Shown here: positions 1 through 11,929 of the stretch, one piece after another | Layout of the letters: each line of letters begins with the position of its first letter | Position numbering within the stretch: the first letter of the stretch is position 1 | DNA from: Cudoniella acicularis | Lineage: Eukaryota > Ascomycota > Leotiomycetes > Helotiales > Helotiaceae | Assembly (NCBI GenBank): GCA_013054445.1 | Contig: JAAMPI010000027.1 | Location: 28,605 to 92,604 of the forward strand | Direction: 5' to 3' | Length of the DNA stretch: 64,000 nucleotides | Program-made: the position numbers and the translations under genes | Notes under the pieces: generated by a model | The model's input: only the letters and a program-made list of their open reading frames with translations | The model's database searches: none | Told to the model about the DNA's origin: nothing

Positions 1-883
1 TCACAGCCAGCATTTAAAAATTAAGAAAAATTCTACTGAGTCACAAAGTGAGTAAATCTCTATGTCTTCCTTCCTTTCAAATTCATTTAACTATCCTTTT
101 GTGGTTGTGCTACGCGACTTTCGCGACGGATAATCTAGTGCGTGGCTGGTGGCAGCGGAGGGGATAACGTTCAGCACAGTAGACAGAAAAACCAACGTAA
201 CAACCAAAGCTAGTATAACTTAATGAAATGCAGTAACTGCTCACCTGCATGTTTTTCTCAATGACTAGTGACTTAATAGATCGATCGCAAATTTTCCAAA
301 AAAAAAACCCTATTCAGCAGTCGCGTTAGGTGGCGGGAACTCGCGGTTTCCAGGCACTTGAAGCCTGAATTTCAGGCTTCACTCGCTAAAACTACAGTGT
401 AAGGAGTTTGAAGAAGCCAAGACCCTGTTAAGTTCGGATGGTTGGGAACACTTCAAATAAGTAGAAGATCTACGAATAATATGCACAGAAAAACCATCGC
501 AATCGTATTCACTACTTCGAAGCTTTCTTATTTTACAATTGGAATTATAGATGTTACAGCGTAGGTCTGTTGATATGTCCAATTGTGCTAGGTTAGGTGA
601 GCGCCTTAACCACGCCACAAATTCGAGTCGTCGACCGTGAGTTTCGTTCGACATGAATCATGAGAATAAGGATAAGCGTAGAACTTGATGTGTTGTATTA
701 AGAACATTAAATTCAATTTATTGTAGATGTTTTCTGCATTAAGCATAACCCTTCTCGATCCCTAAAGGATCCATCGACTTCTCCTGAAAGCAGCAGCCAC
801 CAAAAATACCACAGAATCAATTTCCCCTATCATCCTTAGCAACCTCTTCCGTCATCAACGATGCTAAAACATCAAGTCACAAC
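1..883. other. Intergenic, no gene supported
   Basis: No convincing coding region. There is a short A-run near 298-307. An open frame on the minus strand (379-654) has no recognisable domain or signal and is probably chance. Confidence 0.5.
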
Positions 884-1561
884 TCAAAGCAACCCCATAC
901 ATCCAGCAACAACACACATAACCAACCCAGCCATACCCCATCCCATCCTCACAGCCTCACCACCACTAACGGGAACAGTAGAGGTAGTAGGAACAGGCTT
1001 TGTAGGTGCCGGAGCCGCAGTGCCGATTTTGGTGCTCAAAAAGCCGCTAGCCTTCGGTGCCTGGGTCACCGAAGCAGTAGTGCCATTCGACAAGGCATAA
1101 CTGGGCGTTGGTGCCTGCACCACAGGAGAGCTAACTGGAACTGAAGAGCTAGCAGGCACAGGTACAACTGGTACCGAAACCGATACCGCAGTTGGTGCCG
1201 ATGATACTGGAGGAGCTGGTGGAGTCGCAACAGATTGAGCAGTGGTCTCGGTGCAAGGGACGTTCGCTGAGCAGGACGTGATGGTGATTTGAACAGTGGA
1301 GAACTCGGTGAGGATTGGAGTGAAGATGGAAGTGGTGCTGGTCAGGGTGGGGGACACCACGTTGGCGGTGCTGGAAACAATGCTCTGGGGAAGAGGCGTA
1401 GAGGTTTGTGGGAGAGTCAAGATCAATGGCGTGCTGCTTGGAGCACTTTCGCTTTCGCTGCAGTCTGCACCGGCGGTGTCGTCGGAGCCGGCGTCGTAAT
1501 CGTAGGTGGCGCTGGCTGTGAAGGCCAGGACCGAGTATAGGAGGACGGATGAGGAACGCAT
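884..1561 (-). CDS. GPI-anchored Ser/Thr-rich cell-surface protein
   Basis: A 225-residue secreted surface protein, single exon. The start is the ATG at 1561, which begins a signal peptide (MRSSSVLLYSVLAFTASA). Upstream in-frame sequence is open but does not look like a signal peptide. After a short acidic stretch (YDYDAGSDDTAGADCSES) the protein is almost entirely Ser, Thr, Pro, Val and Ala, as in O-mannosylated wall proteins. It ends in small residues (SGG) followed by a hydrophobic tail ending in VVAGCMGLL, which fits a GPI-attachment signal. No catalytic domain is visible, so the role is inferred as structural or adhesive at the cell wall. A TATA-like element lies about 180 nt upstream. 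Nothing looks broken. The exact family is not recognised. Confidence 0.75.
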   Translation of the reverse strand: MRSSSVLLYSVLAFTASATYDYDAGSDDTAGADCSESESAPSSTPLILTLPQTSTPLPQSIVSSTANVVSPTLTSTTSIFTPILTEFSTVQITITSCSANVPCTETTAQSVATPPAPPVSSAPTAVSVSVPVVPVPASSSVPVSSPVVQAPTPSYALSNGTTASVTQAPKASGFLSTKIGTAAPAPTKPVPTTSTVPVSGGEAVRMGWGMAGLVMCVVAGCMGLL

Positions 1562-2497
1562 TTTGAAGATTGGTTTGTTTTGAGAGGATAAGGTTTCGTG
1601 TGTGGACTTGGAAGTGTCTTGAAGTCCGTGAAGTAACGAATGTGTTTGATAAACGAGTGTAAAAACGAGTGTGGGTACTTTGTGGGTGACAAGACGAAGA
1701 AAGAAGGGAAAGGGAAGCAAAGGAAAATTGTGGTGTTGAGCTATATAAGAGACTCTCGTGCCAAGTAGCACTGCCAACGACCAGGTGTAACATATCTTCA
1801 GGAGTAATTGGCGCGCTGCAGGAACCGGCTGAATAGGGGGGTTAAATCTGCCCTGTCAACGCCAAGACAATTATGTTTCGATTTGACGCTCAATATCTGG
1901 GGAATATAGGTTGTGTGACTGGTGAAGATTCAGCCGACCAATTGTTTCACCACAGTTATTGCCCGGCATATTGTCTGTATTGACCGCAGCACATTTTTAA
2001 TGAAAATACGTGAAATCGTATGCTGCTCGAGGCGATGCGAAGGCCCCCTGAACATGTACTTATCCGACGTCTAATTTCGGAAAATGTTGTAAAGGAGGTC
2101 GATATTGCACTTTCAGAAAGATGGCGTAGTGGACTGATCGCTGATGATATTCGACTGCAATGTAATTCCGCATAAATAAAACATGAGATGAAAATGTGAC
2201 TAATATCTTTAAACGGCGATGATGGTAGACGAGACGGTATGGGTTCCTCGTTCTAGCGTTCTGGACAAAACATAATCACGCATTTGTATTTTTCAGGGCG
2301 CAAGTGGCTTTGTCGATACATCGCCTCATTTATAGCACACTTGGTACTTTCCTCTTCTTAGGTCGAGTTAGATGAAGCTCGGGAATAGATTCATCGTTAT
2401 TTGGAAGAGAAATGCTACACTCGTTGGAGATCTCTACTCCCAAAGTCTGGTGTTTCGATCAGATATATGGGCTTCGACAAGAATCGCGTGAGGGTAG
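1562..2497. other. Promoter region and intergenic space
   Basis: Contains the 5' region of the GPI protein. No open frame of note is seen from about 1800 to 2497. Confidence 0.45.
1741..1750 (-). promoter_or_regulatory. TATA-like element
   Basis: CTATATAAGA on the plus strand reads TCTTATATAG on the minus strand, about 180 nt upstream of the wall-protein start codon. Assigned by sequence and distance only. Confidence 0.35.
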
Positions 2498-3226
2498 TCA
2501 TACCTGGAGCCCTTGATCTTGATTGATGTATTCCTTTTCGAAAAATTCCCACAAAAGGCTGGTCTCAATCCAAGGACTTCGGGGAAGGTTCGTCCAGTTT
2601 GCTAGCAATTTTTCGAATGACTTTTGTTGTAGCCGATAGCTGTAGCCGATACCTTTGTGATTTCCTTCTGCAAAACATTGCAAGCCTTCCCAATCTATGG
2701 TGTAGGTATTAGAAAGGGAAATCCAAGACCCCCTCTCTTCCGACTTGGCACTCCAAAATCCCTTGTTTCGCTCGAGAAGGAGTTTATTATGCGGGCTGAG
2801 GTAATATTGACGGGATGGTGAACGCATAATCTCCATGTGCCTGGCAGGGGAAGCTGGTGAAGTTGTCATGATGGCAAAGGTAATATTGGCATTTTCCGGG
2901 CTGGCAATAGAGGTGCTGAGAACCACCACGGGATGGTCAAATGCCAATTCCCGCAGACCATTGAGTTCTGAGCTTGATTGTAAGATTGAGGCTTGGATGT
3001 CTGACTTCTTAGGTAGCCATAAAATGCAACCATGGCAAATATCCCAAAGTGCAGGACGCGGTCGTCTGTCGTCGGCCTGAGGCAGATTCAACTTTTTTGA
3101 GTAGGGTTTGAATAGTTGGAAAAAATATGGATCCCGCATCCAAGCTGGGGTATTATTCCTAGCTGCGTGATATTTAAGTGGTTGAACGTCAAGTGCACCT
3201 TGGCTGCGTGGGATGTCGTGGTTCAT
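2498..3226 (-). CDS. Conserved fungal hypothetical protein (possible PemK-like barrel)
   Basis: Modelled at 242 residues from the ATG at 3226. The same frame is open to an ATG-containing position at 3523, so the start is uncertain and a longer N-terminus is possible. The core carries GCILWLPKK, then FDHPVVVLS, then a beta-rich stretch ITFAIMTTS, and ends with a Tyr/Lys/Phe-rich segment. As I recall, this order (G-C-x-L-W-L-P ... HPVVVLS ... hydrophobic strand ending in T-S) recurs in many fungal hypothetical proteins. It loosely resembles PemK/MazF-like small barrels, which is inference only. No signal peptide or membrane segment. No intron is needed. Neighbours give no clue to function. Confidence 0.55.
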   Translation of the reverse strand: MNHDIPRSQGALDVQPLKYHAARNNTPAWMRDPYFFQLFKPYSKKLNLPQADDRRPRPALWDICHGCILWLPKKSDIQASILQSSSELNGLRELAFDHPVVVLSTSIASPENANITFAIMTTSPASPARHMEIMRSPSRQYYLSPHNKLLLERNKGFWSAKSEERGSWISLSNTYTIDWEGLQCFAEGNHKGIGYSYRLQQKSFEKLLANWTNLPRSPWIETSLLWEFFEKEYINQDQGLQV

Positions 3227-3804
3227 ATTGGTAGCAGTGCAAACCGCTTCTCGACGGCCTCGAGGCAGATTACTTTGGTACTTTGGCCTCCTTTTGTAAT
3301 CCCGAGGGGAAATTGGAGGGAAACCCAAGGGTACTGCGTTGAAAGGGTAGAAAATTTGAAAGGTCTCAATGTTGTTGAGCATCGTGCTCCAACCTGAGCA
3401 CGACATGACGTGCTCCCAATGTGCAACCAATTGAAAGTAACAATATAGCAGAGGTTCTGGCGTTCGAGTCACTAAGAAACAGCCACTCAGCCACGATCTA
3501 GCTTTTGAAAGGGGACACATCAAACCTCACGAGTGTATTGATCGGGTTGGACATTGAAAGCAACACTGTCTGGCGTAGGAAAACAGACAAAAAAATCAAG
3601 TCACGATTTAAAACAATCCATCAAACAGAAATCAAAATTACATGTGAACAATTCCGACTAAGCACTTGAAATGGTATCAAAAAGTCTCAGCAGAGCAGTG
3701 GTCGATGCTTGTTTTGAAAGAAATTCATTCATCTTGATATCGGAGAGTAACCCCTAATGTTGTTCGGTGTTACCCTCCCTTCGTCCGTACATGTTCGCCA
3801 TCTT
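3227..3804. other. Possible N-terminal extension and intergenic
   Basis: From 3227 to 3523 this is an open upstream extension of the neighbouring hypothetical gene, of doubtful coding value. From 3524 to 3804 nothing is seen except the probable 3' UTR of the aldo/keto reductase. Confidence 0.35.
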
Positions 3805-4879
3805 CTAAGACTTATCTGGGAATCCGAAGTCAACCCCGAATGCAGGATAAACATATCTCACAAGCTTCTTAGACGCTTCTAATTCCTTGGAGTAATCTGT
3901 AAGCGTCTTCATGTCTGATTTATCGAGTTTAATCAGATCCATATTTGCCTTTATTCTCTCGGGATTGACCGACTTTGCGAGAACTGAACTTCCTCGAGCA
4001 ACTATGCCTATTAGCACATGTTTCACATGAATGATGCTATCACCTACTATTATAGCTCAGTAACACAGCCGCAGGCGTAACACCACGCTTCTTTGCGACC
4101 TCTACTACGGGTTCTGCAGTAAGCATTGGACTTCCAGTGCTGCCAAGGGGGCTGTAAGCCGTGATGTGAATTCCCTTTGATTTGCAAAAATCCACAATTT
4201 CCTGTTGGGGAAGAGAAGGGTGGTTCTCAATCTGATTCACCGCAGGCACCACAGTCGCATGGGGTAGCAATTGCTCAAGATATCGCAGGCTGTAATTTGC
4301 CACACCAATTGCCTTGGCCTTCCCAGTTGGCAGCACCTTCTCCAGCTCCTTCCATGTTTGTATGTGCGACCAGACTTCGGGTTTAACGAGATCTCGAGAG
4401 CCATCGGGATGCTTTGGGAATTTGTCGTCATTGCCTTTTATTTGTTAGAAATGTGCACCGGAAGTAGGCTGTGGAGGTACCTTTTGGGTTCATCGGGACG
4501 GGCCAATGCATAAGGTAAAGATCAACATAATCGAGTCCAAGGCTCTTCAAACTCTTGTCCAGGGCCTCTTCTACCCGGGAATGGTAGGTACACCATAACT
4601 TGGTGGTAACGAAGATGTCTTCTCGCTTCACTCCATTCGCAAAGGCCTGCTTGAGGCCTTCTCCAACCTCATTTTCGTTGCCGTAACAGTATGCTGATTT
4701 GGTCAGTTGCGGCCACGCGCGAGAGATCGAGGAGACTGACCAGCGTCGATGTGCTTGTATCCAATTGAGAGCGCATATGACACTGCTTTCTCAACCTCGC
4801 CAGGGCCGGACTGCCAAGTTCCTAGGCCCAGTGCTGGGATCTCGGTGCCATTGTTGAGCTTGAAACGCGTGTCTGCCAT
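3805..4879 (-). CDS. Aldo/keto reductase, NADP(H)-dependent
   Basis: Cytosolic-type aldo/keto reductase of the alcohol or glycerol dehydrogenase class, 313 residues. It should reduce aldehydes or ketones with NADPH; the substrate cannot be read from sequence. Four exons: 4879-4741, 4693-4481, 4434-4048, 4007-3805. Introns are 47, 46 and 40 nt, all GT-AG, each in phase 1. The AKR catalytic tetrad is present: Asp in HIDAA, Tyr in YCYGNE, Lys in VTTKLW, His in LMHWPV. Also visible are the start motif [17 protein letters not shown], the family stretch [15 protein letters not shown], and the cofactor-binding end [13 protein letters not shown]. The start at 4879 gives the normal N-terminus. The 40-nt third intron is at the lower limit for fungi but is needed to keep the frame. 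No signal peptide. Confidence 0.9.
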
Positions 4880-6125
4880 GGTGTTGTGTCGTGAAGAGAC
4901 GGGGAATTCGAGGATGCCGCGAATGTAGAGAAGAGAAGAAATGAAAAGAAGAGAATGATAAGGACTTACAATTTCGCGCACCTTACTTCGCTTTTCATTG
5001 TTCCGGGCCTTTACCCGTTACAAAACGAATGCAGAGATAGTGGCAGTCGCGATGCCTCTCAGAGCACGTTGCGAGAACTTCCAGTGGGGCCAGCGGGGTA
5101 AAAAGCTGAGATGGCACGTGATGCTCTCTTTTGCCATTGCTTGGCAATTTCATCGTGAAATGAAGATATATTTCATCATACAGCCAGTTTGGCGAAGCTA
5201 GGTGAATGCCCCATAGAAAAAAAAAGGTATTGAAGAGTTCGCAACCCTCAGATCATTCCAGTTGGGGGACGAATCTAGCCACTCAGAGAGCTTCGCGAAT
5301 CGCGAGCCTCCCTACCTCATACCCCTTTATCGGCCAGCCCCACCAAACAGTGTGATAAGGGGCAACCGACTCTGTTCCTACTTTCCCTTCCAGTGACCAA
5401 TCATGATTTACTTGCTATTCGGTTCTGCCGTGAGAAAGTTTTCAACTCGACCTTCGTGCACGACTACGTTCAGGGAGACCAACTCGGCCCGAGGGGGCTT
5501 GAACAGAACCCCTCCCCAAAAATTACACATTTGATATCTTAAGGGCACCCCTCTTGCAATATAGCTTGGTGTTTGGTCTATGCCTTCGGAAGATGCTCCT
5601 CCGCGGCTTCCGTATTTGTTTTGTCTTCTGGCTTTTATTTATTCTTCTACTACTCTACTTGACCACTCTTATCTCATCCGTTCTTCGAATGTGCTTAAGG
5701 CATTATGGCCTTGTCTCCGTATTCTTTTTCTTTATCGCCCACTCCCATTGCCCTCTTGTTCCCATTTAAATTGAATTTCTATACTGTGCAGCAGCTTCTG
5801 GCATTGGGACTAAAAGGATATCGGAACAGGTTCATGTAAAGATACAAAGCAACCTGTACGTGCCCACAATTCTCCCGGAGTCAAGGGAAACCTTTTTTAA
5901 TAACCCCGATCCCTTTCGCTCCACTCCTCAGGAGGGGGTGAAATTTATTGTCCTCACCGCCGTATAGGCTTGGCCTGCTGAGCTCACTGCTTGCTGGGAT
6001 GGGCCTTAGTGGGGTTTGGAATGCGTCTTTAACACCCCAATGCACCCCGCGACCGATGATACTTTTCATAGGATAAGTATTTGAATGTATTTGCCCCTTC
6101 AAAGATAGAAGCTACATGTCAAGTG
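4880..6125. other. Intergenic, no gene supported
   Basis: Holds the promoter of the aldo/keto reductase. A hydrophobic open frame at 5554-5769 (plus) comes from a T-rich stretch and has two overlapping frames of similar character, so it is not called. Confidence 0.45.
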
Positions 6126-7170
6126 TTAAATGCTTAAGCAGCGAGAGATATAGCCCTTAACCGTTGGCTTGGACTCCTGATATCGATCGGACTGACTACT
6201 CGAACAAGAGCCGTCCTCTTCCTCCGTTCCTACAACAGCCGTATCGCCAATCGGCTCATTCATCAACCACCTGAGAAACAAGTCCACCGTCTCCTTGTCA
6301 TACTCCCTAAACTCGTGCAATCTCGAATGCTTCACATATAACTTATTTCCGTCAAAATGTGCCTGGATAATCCTGCCTTGTGTTCCAATCAGTGATACCA
6401 TAAGAATCTATACTCAAAATCAGTATCTACATAGTGCTCGAGAGGTTGGGATTGTAAATACCGGGAACACGAGATGGTTTTGACTAAATGGCAACCCCAT
6501 CCTGTCAATAATCATTCCCATCACTATCAAAAGCTCACTCCTTAAAAGCCGTTTAACGTCCGAGACGCCATGGTGCGATATACAAACCATGCGTGGACGA
6601 CTGTCATCGAATGTATCGAGCTTGGTTGATAGTTCCCATTGTTGCGGATACGCATCTGGCGTTATGCCTTCGGTTTCGAGGAGCTGAGACTCATATTTAT
6701 ACCGTTTCCTTAACGAAAATGGGGTGTTGGCACGTTTCCCCAAGAATCAAAGGGTACGGTTCCCATATCTTACACTCGCACTCCCCATCTCGTACAATCA
6801 AACAAACGGTCCTTTCCCTCTCCCTCAGCCCTCTCCTCCAGAAGTTGTTCGCGCAAGCAACCGCCAACCGTTTCAGCACGACAATATTCGCTTACGGGCC
6901 TACAAGATTCACGAAAGTCGTTGAAGGTCGTTGGTGAAGTTGCTATTTCTGGTCGCTGATCTTCTAGCGCGCGTAGTTTTGAGCTGGGTGCTGGGAGGAA
7001 TATGTAGGGAAATGCTCTGCGTCTTCTAGGGAGATTTCAGATAGTTGGATTCCATATCCTTCTAATTGTCTCTGTTCGAGATGAGGATTCTGTAATCCTG
7101 CGATGAAGTTGAATTTCGCTGCTAGTCCGATGCATGCTGCGTTGTGTCTCGATGCCCGAGGGCTCGTCAT
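6126..7170 (-). CDS. Conserved fungal hypothetical protein, with one probable frame break
   Basis: A three-exon model: 7170-6774, 6708-6462, 6407-6126. Introns of 65 nt (donor GTAAGA) and 54 nt (donor GTATTT, branch-like CTGAT) join the frames cleanly. The C-terminal part carries LMVSLIGTQGRIIQAHFDG and a following FLRWLMNEPIGDT, which I recognise as a recurring ascomycete hypothetical family of unknown function. In the first exon the frame must shift once near the four-T run at 6977-6980 (plus strand): the first part ends in SSQHPAQ and the second resumes with LRALEDQRPEIATSP. One added base there gives an uninterrupted 308-residue protein. No GT donor exists in the first 200 nt, so an intron does not explain the shift. 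It is either an assembly error or a young lesion. Confidence 0.55.
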
Positions 7171-7717
7171 TTTGGTTGCCGAAATAAAGCTGTTGGTTTC
7201 TTCATCTCGGCCGGATATGCAAGGAAAGGCTGTTATTCTTAAAATGTACGAAGAAGAATAAGAGGCAATGAGTTGTTAAGATGTTGATGAATAGTTCGCG
7301 TCGCGATTCGAAGTTACAAATATCAACGTTGCTACAGCAACAGTGAACCACGAAAATTATCAGTTTCTACAGTACCCTTTTTTTTAATGTTCTTTCATAT
7401 TCATTTAAACTTTACTATACAATATTTTTTAAGTTTTTATTTATTTTTTATAAACTATTCTTCGTTATTTTTAATAATATTTATTTAATTTAAAACCCAA
7501 TATTATTTTAACGACACATATTTAAGATAACACTCTATAGTTCCGTAGCCGACTTTAAATCTTCTATAATAGAACAAAATCATATACGCTTGAATTTCTC
7601 CTCCACGCCAAAAACTTGCCTCCCCCAAAGCGCGGCAGTCAGCCTCGGTAACCATATTAAACCAAATAAAAATACATATAACAAACCGACACAAGGACAT
7701 AATCATCCTCAACTACT
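7171..7717. other. Intergenic with AT-rich patch
   Basis: About 7375-7500 is strongly AT-rich with T-runs and no coding signal. A 69-residue minus-strand frame at 7503-7712 is not supported. Confidence 0.45.
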
Positions 7718-10145
7718 TTACTCAATCGAAATGCCGTCCAAATAAACCGTATTTACTTTCCCCACAGTTTTCCCTGTACAATTAAGAATTGCCTGCACTG
7801 TCGCTGTGGTTTGTCCAGCCAGCGGCTTAAAACTGAACTCGGCAACTGTGAACTCCCAAGGGTTGAGTAAAGCAGAAATACCACATTTATTTGAGATATT
7901 CTCGCACATTTTAAGAGTGTATTTTTCATAAGAAGGCACAACGGCTTGACTGGCGAGCTGACCGTAGCCTAAAATACAGTATTGCTTCTTTAGCTTGCAA
8001 AGGGAAATATTTTGATAAATCATTGCCGTGGTATTTTCGGCAACGGTTGTTTTCCTATTACTTTGTTAGTTACGACTTCTGTCCGAATTAGAGATATGGA
8101 GAGAGTGACTTACAAATAATATTCGCCAAGACAATCAACACCCGTCGTTAAGCCATCTTTGACAACAAGAGGAAGTACTGCATCTTGGCTGCCAGGATCT
8201 TGAAGCCAGGGTGCTACGACAGTGGTTTCGAAGCCGCCGTTGATCATGCTCGGGGTTGCACAAACAGAGGACGAAGAAGCGGATGAACTGGGTGAAGTTG
8301 AAGATGTGGTGGATGTAATTGCCGGTGTGACTTGGGCGGCAGAATATGTGGTAGAGGTGGTGGAGCTGAAGCTCGAAGAGACTTTGCTTGATAGGGTGGT
8401 GGACGTGGTTGAAGTAGAGGATGTGACAGAAGCAGAGGTGCTGGAATAGATACTAGATATGGCGGTTGAACTGGTACTTGGAGGAATTGAGGACGACAAC
8501 GACGGAGTAGTGGGACCACAACCAGCCACGTATTCGACTTTCAAAGTGAAAGCACTACAGAAGCACATGCTTGAACATGACCAGAGTGGTGGAACTACAA
8601 GAGCCGCCTCACCTGAGCATTGCCCAAAACCAGTAAGCGTCGCGGCTTGACAAGTTAAAATGTTGTCTGAATGGATTGTGCAAGTGGCTTCAGTATATCC
8701 AGAGGGTACTGGTTGCGAATACAATGATATATAGAGAGCTGCTTCCACCACTTGGGGCTATCACAAAAAATTCCCACTCCACAAATGGCCGTTTTGGTCG
8801 AAAGTATAAGGCACTATATCAGTAGGACACGTTGGCGAAGGCCCCATGGCATAATAAGTTCCACTATTATACAGTTCCATGTAATATATATTGACATATG
8901 AATCTGGAGATGATGCGACGAGTTGAAATCCTGAGCAGGTTGCGATTGAAGTTCCGGCGGAGCCTGTGCTTGATTGCGAAAGAGAAGATGTAGTCATTGT
9001 CATAGACGAGGAAGATTGCGCTGCTGTAAAGAATTATTAGCATGCGCCTCAAATAATCCAGCTACAGCGTACAAGCCGAAAGTCCAGGACGGGTGGAAAT
9101 TGGCTTTTGAAGTGAAAAGAAAAGAGATAATGAAAAAGCTAGTAGGAAATATTTTCTGGTAGAGAAAGTTGAGAGCTGGCGTTCTATTTCACGCCTCGCG
9201 CAGGTTTGACTGGACCACGACCGCGTCACAATAACTTGCCACATTATGAGCAGCTGTTGTGAATCTCCTCCTATGCTTAGAAGTGATTGGGATTCCAAAG
9301 CTTCTGCACTTCCCAATCATGTAAAAGCCCGAACCGGGGCCCATAGAGGCTGTGTGTAAGTATAAAATTTTGCCTAGTAAAGACTCAAGGCGAAGACAGA
9401 ATGTGCAACGGCCATGGAAATAAATATGGAACGTACGTGAGATATATACAGAACTGCTCGTGGAGGACGATGAAATTGTTGTCGTAGTTGATGGAGGGTT
9501 GAGTTGATAAACAACTAGACCACCCCTAGTACGTTTCATTTTGGATCCTGGGGCATGGCCGCCACAGATCTGACTTGGGTTACCGGGACAGGGTGCGTTA
9601 CAGTCGTCGTCGGGCGAAGGAGTAGCTATGTCCATCGAGTTCGAGCAGAAACAATTGCCAGGCTCAATACCAGCATACTGGTATGGTCCACCATTTAGTG
9701 TTGACTCGCATACGTTGATACATTACCAGGAGTGTCAATATAGGGCGATGTGGTGTAATCGACCCCCTGCTACTGAACAATGGTCCGCCATTGTTCCCAG
9801 GATCACTGTAACATCCTTGAGCCACATAGTGACCAAATAACGTATCGATTTGTGGAACAACCGCCGGGGCTGAACTGCTCGCAGCCGCTGGTTGTGTGGT
9901 TGAAGATGATGTCGTGATGTAGGTGGAGGATGATTGCGCGGCTGAGGAGGTGATGGAACCGCTGCTGCTTGTCGGAATAATGGAAGATGGTTGAGATAAT
10001 GTACAAGCTGAGATAGTGACTGGCGGCAACGTAATATACACGACGGATGGGCTAACTGTAACGGTTGTAGTAATAATGACTGCCGCAAACATAGGAGGGA
10101 ACGACGCGAAGAAAATAAAAAGCTTCGCAAGGACTGTGGCGCCAT
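7718..10145 (-). pseudogene. Broken secreted WSC-domain protein with C-terminal carbohydrate-binding-like module
   Basis: Reading from 10145: a start with hydrophobic leader (MAPQSLRSF), a Ser/Thr linker, a WSC domain (VAQGCYSDPGNNGG ... YQYAGIEPGN ... DDDCNAPCPGNPSQICGG, about 9830-9540), a second Ser/Thr linker, and a possible degenerate second WSC near 9350-9190. Then comes a Cys-containing module (CSGFQLVASSPDS ... SGYTEATCTIHSD ... VEYVAGC, 8970-8515), a third Ser-rich linker, and a beta-sandwich-like module (INGGFETTVV ... NTVYLDGISIE). A clean GTAAGT intron lies at about 8113-8057. Family knowledge: WSC domains bind wall glucans, so an extracellular role is inferred. The frame breaks at about 10117-10121, 9763-9767, near 9725, and again around 8760 and 8725, where TGA and TAG interrupt it. 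No intron repairs these. Either a decayed gene or heavily mis-assembled. Confidence 0.7.
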
Positions 10146-11929
10146 GATGGCGATAGGGTCTGGTAAAAGGAGTGATACCAGTTGGCCCTGATGAGAAAAT
10201 CTCAGGTCATGCAAAGAATGGATAAAGAGTTTCGAAACCAAAGAGGATATGGGGTTTGCGCAAAGTTTAGATATTCTAGAAAGAAGTAGGTAGAGACTGC
10301 GGGGGTTCAACTGAAATGATCTTAAACCCATGTCCTAGAACAAAATATGAGATGAAAATTGAAACGGAACGAAAAAGGGACAGAGAAAGCACAGCAAGCT
10401 TTCACTTTGACTATCGATGGCGAATCTGCGAGTCTCCAGCATAATTACGACAAGAAAATCAATTGGAATTGACGTCACTCATCACTTGATGTTGGTACTT
10501 GCCACTCAGAAAAGGATCTAGACTCCAGAGGCGTTATTGTCTTGGGTGTAGGGAGTATTGACAGTAGTCTCACTTAGAGAGGCCTAGCAGTCCGAGTCGC
10601 CTTTCCTTTTCGTACCTCCCGGAAGCTGAATGAATATTCACGGTCTGGGGAAGAAGCTGCTCAACGATTGCACGATGATCCGAAGTCGCGAACGAAAATG
10701 CGCGAGAGATGGTGGTTCGCGATGCGTGGAGAGGAGATGGACGAGACTGAATATCCTGGGGCGTAGCGCAGCTTCAATACTCTGCATGTACAGTCTGGAG
10801 TCTGGACTCTGGACTCAAGCTCGCATTCGAAACTTTCAATTAAAGTGTACCCAGCAGCCCTCCTCCAGAACTTCCTCGTGGAAAGCAAGGATCGCAGAGC
10901 CCGATCCAAGCATCTCCCCTGTGAGATAAAGGACACTAGGGACGCCCGGACACTTGTCGCATCCACTCGACCTGTTACTCGTCAGCTCATCTCATGGCTC
11001 GCGCACGACAAGCCATGAGGAGGATTTCCAAGCAGCAGCCAGATCGAGCGTGAAAACTTTCAAGCCCACGTAAACAGTAGCGCAATAGAAAGGCCAGCGT
11101 CATGGCTTCCGACCATCCATGATGAGGACTTTATGGGGCCTCTCCGTGCCCTAAGCAGGATGATCACGATTCACGAAGGTTTGCTGGAACGCTCGCCTCC
11201 GGAATCCGGGTTGGATCCGTAGCTGGGACTTCCCAGCGGGTTTCCGACAGAATTTTACCTGAAGCTAGAACCTTACCCCACAATTTGGGCCAATTTGGGC
11301 CAACGTCTGTGATAGGTACTCTCAAGTCAGGCTTCGAGGTTCACCCGCTGCCCATATCCTCGCGAAGATGGCCCTCCTGCTCTCTCCCCCTCCCCCCCCC
11401 GTGACGATCCGGGAGATTTATACAGTATGAGGTCACTATGACCCCTGGGAGAGATGTATCAACATTCCACAACGCCCGCCAACTGACTCACGTACGTTTT
11501 CAAGACAATTGCAAGTGTTGCAAGTGTGGACTGTTCACATGGCAAAACGCTAGTTCTAGTCCAGTTGTGACGACTAGCCTTCAGCAGACGGGACGACAAG
11601 AAGCTAGAACCCGACTAATGCCACGAAATACAATTGTGGCCTAGCCATAAGACCGTTGACTCGGGATAAGCGGCTGAGCTCATTAAGGGGTATCCTTTCA
11701 TGACTCTTTACTTCTAGGCTTGGTCTTCTAACGCCGTTGGACAGAGCAGTGGTGCTAAGAAAGATGAGACGCAGTGCGGCTCGGAGACAGAAGCCAAGGC
11801 TCCACACCAGCAACATTTTAATGCACAAATAACATTGACCATGGCAATAAAATTCGGTTTTGTTTTTTCATCGTTCTCTTCTTTGCCTGTTGCTTATGCA
11901 GCAGTGTTTCCGAGGCTTGGTGTGTCGAC
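10146..11929. other. Intergenic, no gene supported
   Basis: Overlapping open frames on both strands at 10630-10966 have no recognisable features. A short tandem repeat (CAATTTGGGC twice, about 11281-11302) and a C-rich run near 11387-11400 are visible. The last part is the promoter region of the rhodopsin-like gene. Confidence 0.4.

Noticed and set aside
5554..5774. Hydrophobic plus-strand open frames
   Set aside because: Two overlapping frames of equal quality arise from a T-rich stretch; no start context, signal peptide logic or gene structure.
10630..10966. Open frames on both strands
   Set aside because: They mirror each other, lack any motif and sit in otherwise non-coding sequence.
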